Program-made: the position numbers and the translations under genes | DNA from: Allobranchiibius sp. CTAmp26 | GTDB taxonomy: Bacteria > Actinomycetota > Actinomycetes > Actinomycetales > Dermatophilaceae | NCBI RefSeq assembly: GCF_017565405.1 | Contig: NZ_JAGEKR010000010.1 | Location: 248,001 to 312,000 of the forward strand | Direction: 5' to 3' | Length of the DNA: 64,000 nt | The notes under the pieces: generated by a model | Databases searched by the model: none | What the model was told of the DNA's origin: nothing | What the model saw: the letters and a program-made list of their open reading frames with translations, nothing else | In this document: piece by piece, positions 1 through 8,522 of the stretch | Layout of the letters: each line of letters opens with the position of its first letter | Position numbering within the stretch: position 1 is the first letter of the stretch

Positions 1-521
1 CAGCGACCTGGGCGAGGACGGACGTCGTCGCCGAGTGAGACGGCGAACAGCCGTCGGGTGGTGTCGGAGGTCCATGCGGTCACGAGCGCGTGGGACACCT
101 GCCCGGCCAGGGAGCACCAGGGCTTCACGCCGTCGACGACCCACCCTGTGGTGGTCTCGCGGGCGGACAGGCGACCGTCTGGCCCCTCGGCCGCGAAGAC
201 GCCCCATGTCGAGCGCTCGTCGGCGCCGACCTCGGTGAGCGGCACGCCGGCTTGATGCAGGATCGCGAGGGCGTCGAGGTGCGGCTCCAGCGCGCGGGCG
301 ACGGTGAGGTCGTACGCCGCGATCCGCGCCATCGCATCCCACAGCTGCAGCGTGGCGCCGTCCCCTGGCGACGGGAGCCGCTGCGACAGCTCGCCGGCGA
401 GGTCGAGCGCGAACGGGACTCGTTGCGCCGGAACAACTTCCGGCAGGTCGAGCGGGATCTGCGCGTCGGGCGCGCACAACATCCCGGACGCCACCTCATC
501 GGTCCACGACATGACGGTCAT
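1..521 (-). CDS. Acyl-CoA dehydrogenase-like protein, partial
   Basis: The minus-strand frame is open from an ATG at 521 to the window edge, giving about 173 residues of the N-terminal part; the C-terminus lies outside. An in-frame ATG at 512 is an equally possible start, because the GGAAGGA ribosome site sits only 2 nt before the first ATG and 11 nt before the second. The stretch around residues 120-150 (WGVFAAEGPDGRLSA, then GWVVDGVKPWCSLAG) has the pattern of the middle beta-domain of acyl-CoA dehydrogenases, where substrate and FAD are bound. It lies 80 nt downstream of the WcbI-type gene on the same strand, so it is probably the next gene of the same glycan operon. A biosynthetic rather than fatty-acid role is inferred from this context only. 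Confidence 0.65.
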   Translation of the reverse strand, partial: MTVMSWTDEVASGMLCAPDAQIPLDLPEVVPAQRVPFALDLAGELSQRLPSPGDGATLQLWDAMARIAAYDLTVARALEPHLDALAILHQAGVPLTEVGADERSTWGVFAAEGPDGRLSARETTTGWVVDGVKPWCSLAGQVSHALVTAWTSDTTRRLFAVSLGDDVRPRPGR

Positions 522-601
522 CGTCCTTCCGGAGACGAGGGGCGGCATGGTTCCCGCCCGCTCACTATCGCAACCCGCGGGACCGGTCGTGGCACGCCCC
601 C

Positions 602-1582
602 TCAGAGTCCGAGTGTGCGCACCAGCTCCGCGTGCTGCTTCAGCCCGATCTCGATCGCCTCGGGGTGCTCGGCGTACCAGGCGAGCTGCTCCTCGGCGAT
701 CTCCTGCTCGGAGACCTCCTCGCCGCGGATCTGCCAGCTGGTGCTGGGCGTGCCGTCGACCCCGAGCGCCTCCAGCGTCTGCGCGTAGACCGGTGTGCGC
801 AGCTCGCCGAGCAGCACCCTGCCCGGGTCGCCGACCTCGCCGGTCAGCTCCAGCCGGTCCAGGATCGCCTGGGACTCCTGCATCAGGACGTGATTGTGCG
901 GGTGGTTCACGACCCAGGTGGTGTCCGCGCCCGCATGTTCGAGAATCGTTGCGGCATCGATAGTTTCGTGATGCTCCTGCCGTGCCCGGAGCTGCTCGAG
1001 CGAGTCGTCGTGCACAGCGCGCACCCCGTCCGCCGACACCGGTTCGAAGGACACCGGCGCGTTGTTCGCAGCCGCGACGAGCACCCGCAGGTCGTGGTAG
1101 GGCACCCCCGGCGGATCACCCGCACCGGGCACCCGGACGATGACCTGCGTGGGGAAGAGCGCGGCCCAGTAGACCGACGGGAACCGCGCGACGGACGCGT
1201 GCTCGGGCAGCAACCGGGCGATCTCCTGCGTACCGAGCGGCAGGTCGCGGTAGCCGTCGGCGACGGGCTGCGCCACCAGGTACGACGTGTCGGCGAGCAC
1301 TCGCTTCAGGTGCGGCAGATCCTCCGCGACCAGCTCGTGCACCGGTGGCATCCGCAGGGTGCGCCACCGGCCGTCGGCCGCTCCGTCGAGCAGCACCCGG
1401 GTCGCCTCGGCCTGACAGTTGCCGTAGACGACCAGCAACGGCAGCTCCGACTGCTGCGGCGAGCGCAACCCGTAAAACTCGCCGTAGTGCTCTCGGCGCC
1501 CCTGGTCGTCCGCCTGCTCGGCAGGGGCGTCCGCCGGGTCGCCGGCCGGATCCGCGATCGGCTCGTGCGTCTGGTCACTCAT
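602..1582 (-). CDS. WcbI-family polysaccharide biosynthesis protein
   Basis: 326 residues. After an acidic, disordered first 40 residues comes LLVVYGNCQAEATRVLL, the GNCQ signature of the WcbI family (first described in capsule loci, proposed acyl/acetyltransferases with an SGNH-like fold). No membrane segment or signal peptide is seen, so it should act in the cytoplasm. The ATG at 1582 overlaps the end of the upstream GT2 gene by 8 nt and is preceded by GGTGGAA, so the two are translationally coupled; longer readings from further upstream run through the GT2 gene and are unlikely. Its place among glycosyltransferases suggests that it decorates the glycan made by this locus. The exact donor and acceptor are unknown. 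Confidence 0.75.
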   Translation of the reverse strand: MSDQTHEPIADPAGDPADAPAEQADDQGRREHYGEFYGLRSPQQSELPLLVVYGNCQAEATRVLLDGAADGRWRTLRMPPVHELVAEDLPHLKRVLADTSYLVAQPVADGYRDLPLGTQEIARLLPEHASVARFPSVYWAALFPTQVIVRVPGAGDPPGVPYHDLRVLVAAANNAPVSFEPVSADGVRAVHDDSLEQLRARQEHHETIDAATILEHAGADTTWVVNHPHNHVLMQESQAILDRLELTGEVGDPGRVLLGELRTPVYAQTLEALGVDGTPSTSWQIRGEEVSEQEIAEEQLAWYAEHPEAIEIGLKQHAELVRTLGL

Positions 1583-2795
1583 CGGAGTTCCACCGTCCCA
1601 GTACCTGCTCCAGCCCCTCATCGGGCACCGCGCACACCCACGGCGGACGTGACACGGATGCGGGGTCCGGGGCACCGAGCGCCAGCTGACGGGTACGCCG
1701 GATCCGGAGCACCCCTGGCACGTGCACCTCGTCCGCCGCGCATGCTGCAGTCAGCGTGCACTGCAGCAGCAACGGTGTCCAGAGCTCGACGTGAAAGCGC
1801 GCACGGTCGCGAATGACGGGTGGCAATGGGCCGGCGTGCACCCGCGGGTCCGCCGTCAGCGCGTGGGGCACCGCCTCGTGATCGACCAGCCAGATCCCGG
1901 CGTCGCTGTCGCGCAACAACGTGACCGCGGTGAGGTAGAGCGCGGCGTCGCTGTGCCGACCGTGGATCCGCACGGCGATGTCGGGCCGGGCCCAGACCAG
2001 TCCCCGCCCGCGCACACTGGGCAGCGTGATCCGCTCGGCGAGCGCCAGGGACTCACCGTCCTTGGCGGCTCGCCCGGCGCTGCGCGCGCCGGCGCGGGCA
2101 CCGGCGTCGGGACCGTCGTGCCACGCCACCGCATCCGGGACGTGCCGCATCCGCGAGCCGAGCAGCCAGCATCGCCAGGCAAGATCCCAGTCCTCGCCGC
2201 CGTACCCCGTGATCGTCGCGTCGAACCCGCCGGCCCGTTCGAAGAGGTCGCGGTCCACGGCCAGCACCGCGGAGATGACCAGCCGGAAGTCCTCCTCACC
2301 GGCATCGCGCAGGTCGCCGGTTCGTGCGTACCCGTCCCGCAGCCACCGCGGTGAGGGGAGGACCTGCTCCGCGGGCGGTCCGCTGCGCACCCAGGCCTCG
2401 ACCTGCTCGTCCGAGCATCCGATGAAGTCGGCATGCTCGCGTCGTCCGACGCCGAGGAACCCGTGCGGCGACGACTGTGCGGCCTGTGACAGGGCGCTCA
2501 CGTAGCCGGGTGCCGGCACGGTGTCGCCGTCGAGGAACACCAGGAGGTCACCCTCCACCGTCGCTGCTCCCAGATTGCGCGCGGCCGCGGCGCGGAAGCC
2601 CTGATCGGCCTGGCGGACCAGCTCACACCGGAACGGCAACTCGGGCAGTGCCGGGGGGTGCGGCGATCCGTCGTCCGCCACCACCACATGCATCCGCTCG
2701 GCCGGGAACGACTGTCGTGCAAGGGCGTTCAACACCCATCGCAACCGTTTCGCGTCGTCGTAGTGCGGGACGACGACCCCGACGGTCGCGCTCAT
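1575..2795 (-). CDS. Glycosyltransferase family 2
   Basis: 406 residues. The N-terminal 230 residues form a GT-A fold. VGVVVPHYDDAKRL opens it, VVVADDGS is the nucleotide-binding Asp region, and FLDGDTVPAP is the metal-binding DxD-type motif. ITGYGGEDWDLAWR is the ED acceptor-site motif of galactosyltransferase-like GT2 enzymes. The C-terminal 150 residues are less conserved and could be an accessory domain. The ATG at 2795 overlaps the stop of the upstream GT4 gene (ATGA), and the 3' end overlaps the WcbI gene, so this is the middle gene of a coupled trio. It should transfer a sugar from a nucleotide donor to a growing glycan on the cytoplasmic face. Donor and linkage cannot be read from sequence. 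Confidence 0.85.
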   Translation of the reverse strand: MSATVGVVVPHYDDAKRLRWVLNALARQSFPAERMHVVVADDGSPHPPALPELPFRCELVRQADQGFRAAAARNLGAATVEGDLLVFLDGDTVPAPGYVSALSQAAQSSPHGFLGVGRREHADFIGCSDEQVEAWVRSGPPAEQVLPSPRWLRDGYARTGDLRDAGEEDFRLVISAVLAVDRDLFERAGGFDATITGYGGEDWDLAWRCWLLGSRMRHVPDAVAWHDGPDAGARAGARSAGRAAKDGESLALAERITLPSVRGRGLVWARPDIAVRIHGRHSDAALYLTAVTLLRDSDAGIWLVDHEAVPHALTADPRVHAGPLPPVIRDRARFHVELWTPLLLQCTLTAACAADEVHVPGVLRIRRTRQLALGAPDPASVSRPPWVCAVPDEGLEQVLGRWNSDE

Positions 2796-3787
2796 GCCGG
2801 CCCCAGCGCATCGATCGCAGCCAGCTGCATGGCCGCGGCTGCCCGGGTGTCCGGCAGGGAATCGCCGTCCCACTCGGACTCACGGATCCACGTGGATGCC
2901 GGGTCGTGCAGAGCAGCTCCGATCGCGGCCGGCAGGTCGGTCGTGACGGTGACGGCCCACGGCGCGCGGCGGTGCAGCTCCTCGACGTACGCACCCGGCG
3001 TCACGATCGGCCGCCGTCCGCTGCTGATCCACCGGTTGATCGAACCCGAGGCCGAGATGTGGGTGTGCGCGCTCACCGGTACGCCGCTGCGGTCGGTCCA
3101 GTCCTCGAGGTCCTCGTCGGTGACATACCCCGTGCACTCGAACAATCTGCCCTGCGCCGCAGCGTCCTGCTCCAACTGGACCAACAGGTCCTCGTGGCCG
3201 TCCGACGGCGCACCCACCGCGACCAAGGGGACGCCCGGCGGCAGCGCGGCCATCGCCCGCAACGTCTCGGCGTGCCCCTTGCCCGGGTAGACGAATCCGA
3301 GCACGACCACCGGACCGGCGCCCGGCTTCGTCGCGACGCCGCGTGGGCCCCACCGCGGCGGCCGGTCCACCGGCAGGGGCACCACCGTGACCGGCGGCAG
3401 CGATCCCTGGCCCGCCGCCCGCCATACCCGTTCCAACAGGAATCGCTCGTGCTCGCTGCTCACCTGGACGCCGCGCGCACCGGCGACCACCTGCGCGTAC
3501 CCCTGCCGACGTCGTTCGAACGACGCGCCATCGGAGTGTTGGGGCAGATCGTGCAGGGTCAGCGTCATCGGGCGGCTCCCCACCAGTGCGCCCAACCGGT
3601 CGGCGGCCAGCAGCGCGTCGCGCCCGAAGATGCGGTCGGTGAAGTGCAGGTGCACGGGCCCGGGGGGCAGGTCCCCGTCGTCGATGTTTACCAGGTGGGC
3701 CCCCGGGGTATGCCGCGCTAAGGCGTGCGCGTGCAGCCGCACCCCGTGCCGGGCCGGTCCGGCGAGCACGAACGTGAGGTCCCTCAT
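2792..3787 (-). CDS. Glycosyltransferase, GT4/GT-B type
   Basis: 331 residues, somewhat short for GT4. The first half carries LTFVLAGPARHGVRLHA and a HLHFTDRIFG/LTLHDLPQ pair typical of the acceptor-binding Rossmann domain. The second half starts at VVVLGFVYPGKGHAETL, which matches the donor-domain start where GT4 enzymes have a GRL...KG pattern. The classical EX7E is not obvious: the region HTHISASGSINRWISSGRR takes that place. It is the first gene of the leftward arm; 111 nt separate its ATG from the leader ORF of the rightward arm, so both arms are probably controlled from this short divergent region. Assignment as glycosyltransferase is good, but sugar specificity is unknown. Confidence 0.75.
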   Translation of the reverse strand: MRDLTFVLAGPARHGVRLHAHALARHTPGAHLVNIDDGDLPPGPVHLHFTDRIFGRDALLAADRLGALVGSRPMTLTLHDLPQHSDGASFERRRQGYAQVVAGARGVQVSSEHERFLLERVWRAAGQGSLPPVTVVPLPVDRPPRWGPRGVATKPGAGPVVVLGFVYPGKGHAETLRAMAALPPGVPLVAVGAPSDGHEDLLVQLEQDAAAQGRLFECTGYVTDEDLEDWTDRSGVPVSAHTHISASGSINRWISSGRRPIVTPGAYVEELHRRAPWAVTVTTDLPAAIGAALHDPASTWIRESEWDGDSLPDTRAAAAMQLAAIDALGPA

Positions 3788-3898
3788 GGTGCGTGTGTCC
3801 CTCCCGGAGTTGCACTACGCGAAAGGGCCCAAGGTCCTCGGTGGCTGGGGTCTATGGTCACATCACCGACGCACGCGCCCGAGCCGATTGAGGTGAAC

Positions 3899-3946
3899 AT
3901 GCCCCCTCGCCGCACTGACGACACCTGCTCAGCGCCGTGCCGATGA
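3899..3946 (+). CDS. Putative 15-aa leader peptide before the rightward GT arm
   Basis: A short ORF, MPPRRTDDTCSAPCR, begins with ATG 5 nt after a strong GAGGTGA ribosome site. Its TGA overlaps the ATG of the following glycosyltransferase gene (ATGA). That downstream ATG has no good ribosome site of its own, so this ORF may deliver ribosomes to it by coupling. Two Cys and three Arg residues are present, but there is no clear attenuator hairpin. It could be a chance ORF; the strong ribosome site and exact ATGA junction are the reasons for listing it. Confidence 0.4.
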   Translation: MPPRRTDDTCSAPCR

Positions 3947-5082
3947 GCTGGCGCGCTTCATCGCGCAGCGCGGGCGACCGGTTGCGCGTCGCCATGCTCG
4001 CGCCGGCCCGCAACCACATCGCACCGCCATTCTCCGGTGGCCTCGAGTCGATGGTGTGGCACCTGCGTAACCAGCTCGTCGCCGACGGGCACGACGTGAC
4101 GCTGATCGCCCGCGAGGGATCGGACGACGTCGACGACCAATGGTCGCTCGCGGGTGGCCGGTGGACGCCGAGCGAGCTCGCAGCCCGGGACCACTCGATG
4201 CCCTCGGCGGAGTTCATGACCGAGCACCACACCTACCTGTCGGCGATGCGTCGCCTGGCCGCGGTCGGCCGCTTCCGCTTCGACGTCATCCACAATCATT
4301 CGCTGCATTATCTGCCGCTGGCCATGGCCGACACTTGCGACGTGCCCATGCTCACCACTCTGCACACCCCGCCGACCCCCTGGTTGGAGTCCGCGATCGC
4401 CTCGGCGACCGGCAAGATCGGCGGGTTCACCGCGGTCAGCGACTTCACCGCGCGCTCCTGGGACCGGCTTCCGGAGGCTCCGGCCGTGATCCACAACGGC
4501 GTCGACCTCGCCTGGTGGCACCCCGGCCCCGGCGGCGACCGCTTGTGGTGGTCGGGCCGGATCACCCCCGAAAAGGCTCCGCACCTCGCCATCGAGGCGG
4601 CTCGGCTCGCGCGGATGCCGCTCGACTTCGCCGGGCCGATCAGCGACCCCGCGTACTTCGAACGTGAGATCCGGCATCGACTCGGCCCCGACGTCCGCTA
4701 CCTCGGCCACCTGTCCGGCGCGGCGCAGGTCGACCATGTGCGCCGCGCCCGCGCCGTCCTCGTCACGCCCACCTGGGACGAGCCCTTCGGACTGGTGGTC
4801 ATCGAGGCGCTCGCGTGCGGCACCCCCGTCATCGCGTTCGGCCGCGGGGGAATTCCCGACATCCTCACCTGCACCCGGGTCGGCCGCCTCGTGCCGGCGA
4901 ACGACGTCGCGGCGATGGCATGTGCCGCCAGGGCCGCCGACGGGGTGTCCCGCGTCGAGGTCCGACGCTTCGCCGAGCGCCGCTTCTCCCTGCACCAGAT
5001 GAGTCGGTCCTACATCGAGGCCTACCGCGCGGTCGTCAGCACCTCACTGCCCCAGGTCGTGCCCCATGCCCTCGCTCCCTGA
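3943..5082 (+). CDS. Glycosyltransferase family 4
   Basis: 379 residues from the ATG at 3943; a GTG at 3937 is an alternative. Typical GT4 layout: RVAMLAPARNHIAPPFSGGL in the N-terminal Rossmann domain with the glycine-rich acceptor loop, VIHNGVDLAWW at the domain junction, GRITPEKAPHLAIEAA at the donor-domain start, and PTWDEPFGLVVIEALACGTP as the EX7E donor-binding motif. GTPVIAFGRGGIPDI follows as usual. It resembles mannosyl/galactosyl-type GT4 enzymes involved in cell-surface glycans. It is the first full gene of the rightward arm and overlaps the next gene by 17 nt. Cytoplasmic or peripheral at the membrane; substrate unknown. Confidence 0.88.
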   Translation: MSWRASSRSAGDRLRVAMLAPARNHIAPPFSGGLESMVWHLRNQLVADGHDVTLIAREGSDDVDDQWSLAGGRWTPSELAARDHSMPSAEFMTEHHTYLSAMRRLAAVGRFRFDVIHNHSLHYLPLAMADTCDVPMLTTLHTPPTPWLESAIASATGKIGGFTAVSDFTARSWDRLPEAPAVIHNGVDLAWWHPGPGGDRLWWSGRITPEKAPHLAIEAARLARMPLDFAGPISDPAYFEREIRHRLGPDVRYLGHLSGAAQVDHVRRARAVLVTPTWDEPFGLVVIEALACGTPVIAFGRGGIPDILTCTRVGRLVPANDVAAMACAARAADGVSRVEVRRFAERRFSLHQMSRSYIEAYRAVVSTSLPQVVPHALAP

Positions 5083-6097
5083 ACCCCGCCCCGTACGCGT
5101 CTGCACGATCCCGGGTCGTCACCCGTACGTCGACCGGTGCCTCACCGGAGCCCCCGACGTCGTGCATCTGCCCGATTCCGGCGCCAGCACGTCGTACGCC
5201 GATCCGTGGCGCCCGTCGCCGGCTCTCGACCCGTCGTGGGTCCGTGCGTACGCCGGCGAGGTCGACGTCATGCACCTGCACTTCGGCTTCGAGCACCGGA
5301 CTCCCCAACAGCTGCGCACCTGGGCCGACACCCTCGCCGCCCAGGACATACCGCTCGTCCTGACGGTGCACGACCTCGACAATCCGCACACCACAGGCCA
5401 GGAGCGGCACCATGCGTCACTGGGAGTGCTCACCAAGGCCGCAGCCGTCACCATCACCCTCACCCGCGGCGCAGCCGACGATCTGAAGCGTCGATACGGT
5501 GTGACAGCACACGTCATACCGCACCCACATCAGTTCGACCTCGGCCTGGTGAGCCGCCGGGTCCGCGCGCGGGCGCGGCGCGGCGGCCGGATCGGACTGA
5601 ATCTTCGATCGCTGCGCCCGAACGTCGACGCCGCTGCCGCCCTTGCCCTGCTGCGGCATGCCCCCGCCGATGCGGACATCGTCATCCGGGTATCGACGGC
5701 CGCCCTCTCCGGCAACGGGGTCGGTGCGCTCGTCGCCGCCGGCGCCCGCGAGGGCCGATGGCACGTGGAGGAGGTGGCCGGATACACCGACGAGCGCCAG
5801 CTGTGGGAGTTCCTGTCGGGCATCGACGCCTTGCTGTTGCCCTATCGCTGGGGGACCCACTCCGGCTGGGTCGAGTCGTGCTGGGACGTCGGCACGAGCG
5901 TCGTCACGCCGGCCGTCGGGCATTACGGCGAGCAGCACCCGACGGTCACGCTGTCCCTGGACGCCCGGCCGGAGGTCGTCCGGCAGGTGCTCGGCGAGCT
6001 GCGCCCCGCCGCAGGTGCGACGACGCAGGAACGTCGAGCGGAGCAGTCCGACGTGGCTGCCCGCCACGCCGCGATCTACCGCCGGGCGCTCGGGTGA
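5066..6097 (+). CDS. GT4-like glycosyltransferase
   Basis: 343 residues, overlapping the previous gene by 17 nt and the next one by 4 nt (GTGA). VDVMHLHFGFEHRTPQQL and LVLTVHDLDNPHTT form the N-terminal GT-B domain, and AHVIPHPHQFDLGLV is the domain linker. The second domain (IGLNLRSLRPNVDAAAAL, then GIDALLLPYRWGTHSGWVE) has the GT4 donor-site outline, but the EX7E motif is degenerate. WVESCWDVGTSVVTPAVG occupies the equivalent position. A catalytically altered or partner-dependent enzyme is possible. Coupling to both neighbours indicates that all the enzymes of this arm are made together. Confidence 0.7.
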   Translation: MPSLPEPRPVRVCTIPGRHPYVDRCLTGAPDVVHLPDSGASTSYADPWRPSPALDPSWVRAYAGEVDVMHLHFGFEHRTPQQLRTWADTLAAQDIPLVLTVHDLDNPHTTGQERHHASLGVLTKAAAVTITLTRGAADDLKRRYGVTAHVIPHPHQFDLGLVSRRVRARARRGGRIGLNLRSLRPNVDAAAALALLRHAPADADIVIRVSTAALSGNGVGALVAAGAREGRWHVEEVAGYTDERQLWEFLSGIDALLLPYRWGTHSGWVESCWDVGTSVVTPAVGHYGEQHPTVTLSLDARPEVVRQVLGELRPAAGATTQERRAEQSDVAARHAAIYRRALG

Positions 6098-7089
6098 TCG
6101 GCTACTACGTGCACCACCAGGGGTCGGGTCATCTCGCACGGCTGGCCAACCTCTCGCGGCACCTGGAGTCCCCGGTGACGGGCCTGAGTTCGCTCGAGGC
6201 GCCTGCGGACTGGCGGGGCGACTGGGTGTCGTTGCCGCTCGACGACGACCCGCCAGGACCGGGTGCCGATGTCGACGCACACGGCCGCCTGCACTGGGCG
6301 CCGCTGCGGCACCGCGGTTACACGTCCCGGATGGCGACGATCGCCCGGTGGATCGCGGCACACCGACCGCGGTTGATGGTGGTCGACGTGTCGGTGGAGG
6401 TCACGCTGCTGGCACGCACCCTCGGCGTACCCGTCGTGGTCGTCGCCATGCGCGGCGACCGCACCGATCCGGCACACGAACTCGCCTACGACGTCGCCGA
6501 CGCTCTGCTGGCACCGTGGCCCGCCGCGTTCGCCGAGCCGCACTGGCCGGGGCGGTGGACGGCCAAGACCGTGCACACCGGCGCGTTCTCCCGCTTCGAC
6601 GGACCCAGCTTCGATGCCGCACGCGCCAGGGACGCCGTCGGCCCGTCCGTGACGTGCCTGCTCGGCGATGGCGGGGCGGACCTGCCCGCACACTTCGCGG
6701 ATCAGGTTGCTGAAGAGACCCCCGACTGGCGCTGGACTTTCTGCGGGGGCCCGTTCGGACCGAGCGAGGTCCCACTCCCCGAACTGCTGGCCGAGTCCGC
6801 GGCCGTGGTGACGCATGCCGGCCAGAACGCCGTCGCCGAGGTCGCCGCCCTGCGCCGTCCCGCCGTGGTGGTGGCACAGCCGCGCCCGCACGACGAGCAG
6901 CTGGCGACGGCGCGGGCGCTCCGTGCGGGTGCCCTAGCAGTCACGCGCGAGGTGTGGCCCGCTGCAGGAGACTGGCCGGAATTGCTGGCCGACGTCGTCG
7001 GGCACGGCGGTGCGTCCTGGTCCCGCTGGAACGACCTACGCGGCGCCCAACGCGCCGCGGCGGCACTCGATGCGAGAGCTTCGGCGTGA
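6094..7089 (+). CDS. MurG/GT28-like glycosyltransferase
   Basis: 331 residues starting at a GTG that overlaps the previous stop (GTGA). IGYYVHHQGSGHLARLANL is the glycine-rich N-terminal loop that MurG and related GT28 proteins use (HxxGHxxR). LMVVDVSVEVTLLARTLG follows the DxS/DxE pattern, and VVTHAGQNAVAEVAALRRP with VVVAQPRPHDEQ is the donor-nucleotide site (HAGxNxxxE) of the UDP-sugar-binding C-terminal domain. The family adds hexoses or GlcNAc to lipid or peptide carriers at the inner membrane face. No transmembrane helix is visible. It sits inside a run of four overlapping transferase genes. Confidence 0.78.
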   Translation: MIGYYVHHQGSGHLARLANLSRHLESPVTGLSSLEAPADWRGDWVSLPLDDDPPGPGADVDAHGRLHWAPLRHRGYTSRMATIARWIAAHRPRLMVVDVSVEVTLLARTLGVPVVVVAMRGDRTDPAHELAYDVADALLAPWPAAFAEPHWPGRWTAKTVHTGAFSRFDGPSFDAARARDAVGPSVTCLLGDGGADLPAHFADQVAEETPDWRWTFCGGPFGPSEVPLPELLAESAAVVTHAGQNAVAEVAALRRPAVVVAQPRPHDEQLATARALRAGALAVTREVWPAAGDWPELLADVVGHGGASWSRWNDLRGAQRAAAALDARASA

Positions 7090-7949
7090 CCACTCGGGTG
7101 GCGCTCGTCACCATTGCGCACGGACGTCACGATCACCTGTCCGCGCAGGTGGCCCATCTGGCCCGCGGCACGCGTCGCCCAGACCGACATGTCGTCGTCG
7201 CGATGGGAGACGCCGCCATCGCGCCCCTGTTGTCCCAGACGCCGCACACGCGCGTCGTCCGCATCGACGCCGACCCTGCGAGGCTGCCGCTGGCCGCCGC
7301 CCGGAACGCAGGAGCCGCCGCCGCGCTGGAGGACGGCGCGGACACCCTGGTGTTCCTCGATGTGGATTGCCTGCCCGGGTCACGTCTCCTCGAGCGGTAC
7401 GCGCAGGTCGCGACACCCGTGCGGGACGCGACACCGGTGATCTGGAGCGGCCCGGTGCACTATCTGCCGCCGCGCAGGGAGAGCGAGACGGCGTACACCG
7501 ACACCGATCTCGCCAGGTCGCGACCGCACCCGGCCCGGCCGGTGCCTGCTGGTGACCGTCTGATGGACGAGCCGCGGCTGGAGTTGTTCTGGTCGTTGTC
7601 CTTCGCGCTCAGCGCACCGACCTGGCACCGGTTGGGCGGGTTCTGCGAGGACTACGTCGGGTACGGCGCCGAGGACACCGACCTGGCCCGCGTCCTCGGT
7701 CGCGCGGGCGGTCGGTTGACCTGGGTGGGCGGGGCGACGGCGTACCACCAGTACCACGCGACGAGCACCCCACCGGTTCAGCACATTGCACCGATCGTGC
7801 GCAACGCCAACGTGTTCCACGACCGCTGGGGTGACTATCCGATGCTGGGCTGGCTCCAGGAGTTCGAGGCACGTGGACTGGTGCGCCATGACGCCGATGC
7901 CGGTGAGTGGTCGGTGTGCGACGGCGTGCCCGCGGCGGCGCAGACGTGA
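7086..7949 (+). CDS. Glycosyltransferase family 2, galactosyltransferase-like
   Basis: 287 residues from a GTG overlapping the previous stop (GTGA). RVALVTIAHGRHDHLSAQV opens the GT-A fold. LPLAAARNAGAAAAL and VFLDVDCLPG (DVD metal motif) follow, then YVGYGAEDTDLARVLGRAG, which is the GxGxED acceptor/catalytic motif of galactosyltransferase-type GT2 proteins. HQYHATSTPP carries further His residues near the C-terminus. It is the last transferase of the rightward arm; its architecture parallels the leftward-arm GT2, so the two arms may extend similar structures. Specificity cannot be deduced. Confidence 0.85.
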   Translation: MTTRVALVTIAHGRHDHLSAQVAHLARGTRRPDRHVVVAMGDAAIAPLLSQTPHTRVVRIDADPARLPLAAARNAGAAAALEDGADTLVFLDVDCLPGSRLLERYAQVATPVRDATPVIWSGPVHYLPPRRESETAYTDTDLARSRPHPARPVPAGDRLMDEPRLELFWSLSFALSAPTWHRLGGFCEDYVGYGAEDTDLARVLGRAGGRLTWVGGATAYHQYHATSTPPVQHIAPIVRNANVFHDRWGDYPMLGWLQEFEARGLVRHDADAGEWSVCDGVPAAAQT

Positions 7950-7973
7950 CAGCCCGCGTGCGAGAGTCAATCG

Positions 7974-8465
7974 GTGCCGTTCTCATCGCTTGACCTCAGC
8001 CTCGACCCGGCCACCGACGAAGCGGTACGCACCGGGTGGCGGACCCTGGAGCAGCTGGAGATCCCGTCGGAGGGTCGTCGCACCAGCTCGACCCACCGCC
8101 CTCATCTGACGCTGCTCTCGGCGCCGACCGTGACCCCCGAGCTGTCGCAACGGGCTGCCCACGAACTGGGCCCGCTGCTGCCCGTCCGCTTCACCGTTGG
8201 CGCCACCGTGGTCTTCGGGCGCGGACCCTTCGTGGTCGCCTATCTGGTCGTGCCGGACCGTGCGCTGCGTGACGTCGTGACCGACCTGCGCTCCGACGTG
8301 GAGGACGGCGCGTGGGTCCCGCACCTGACGCTCTCGCGCAAGGTGCCGGTCACGCGGCTGAACGATGCTCTGTGCGCGGCAGAGACGGCCCGTCCGGACG
8401 CGGGGGTCGCGGACTCTCTGCGGCACTGGGATCCCACTTGTCGCACCGTCACTTCGTTGATCTGA
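7974..8465 (+). CDS. 2H phosphoesterase (2'-5' RNA ligase superfamily)
   Basis: 163 residues from a GTG, 24 nt after the glycosyltransferase gene. The two catalytic HxT motifs are visible as HRPHLTLL near residue 45 and VPHLTLSRK near residue 115, the hallmark of 2H phosphoesterases (LigT/ThpR-like, cyclic-phosphate hydrolysis). ATVVFGRGPFVVAYLVVP fits the sheet between the motifs. The protein has no signal peptide. Whether it acts on RNA 2',3'-cyclic phosphates or on a nucleotide by-product of the glycan locus is unknown; same strand and tight spacing suggest co-transcription with the transferases. Confidence 0.7.
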   Translation: MPFSSLDLSLDPATDEAVRTGWRTLEQLEIPSEGRRTSSTHRPHLTLLSAPTVTPELSQRAAHELGPLLPVRFTVGATVVFGRGPFVVAYLVVPDRALRDVVTDLRSDVEDGAWVPHLTLSRKVPVTRLNDALCAAETARPDAGVADSLRHWDPTCRTVTSLI

Positions 8466-8522
8466 CGATGCCGTACGACGTAACGGGATACCGCACGCCG
8501 TCGGCTGGACGGTCGGTGCCGA

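Noticed and set aside
35-788. Several open plus-strand frames rich in Arg and Pro at the left edge
   Set aside because: Composition is that of antisense shadows in high-GC DNA; the minus-strand frame gives an acyl-CoA dehydrogenase-like protein.
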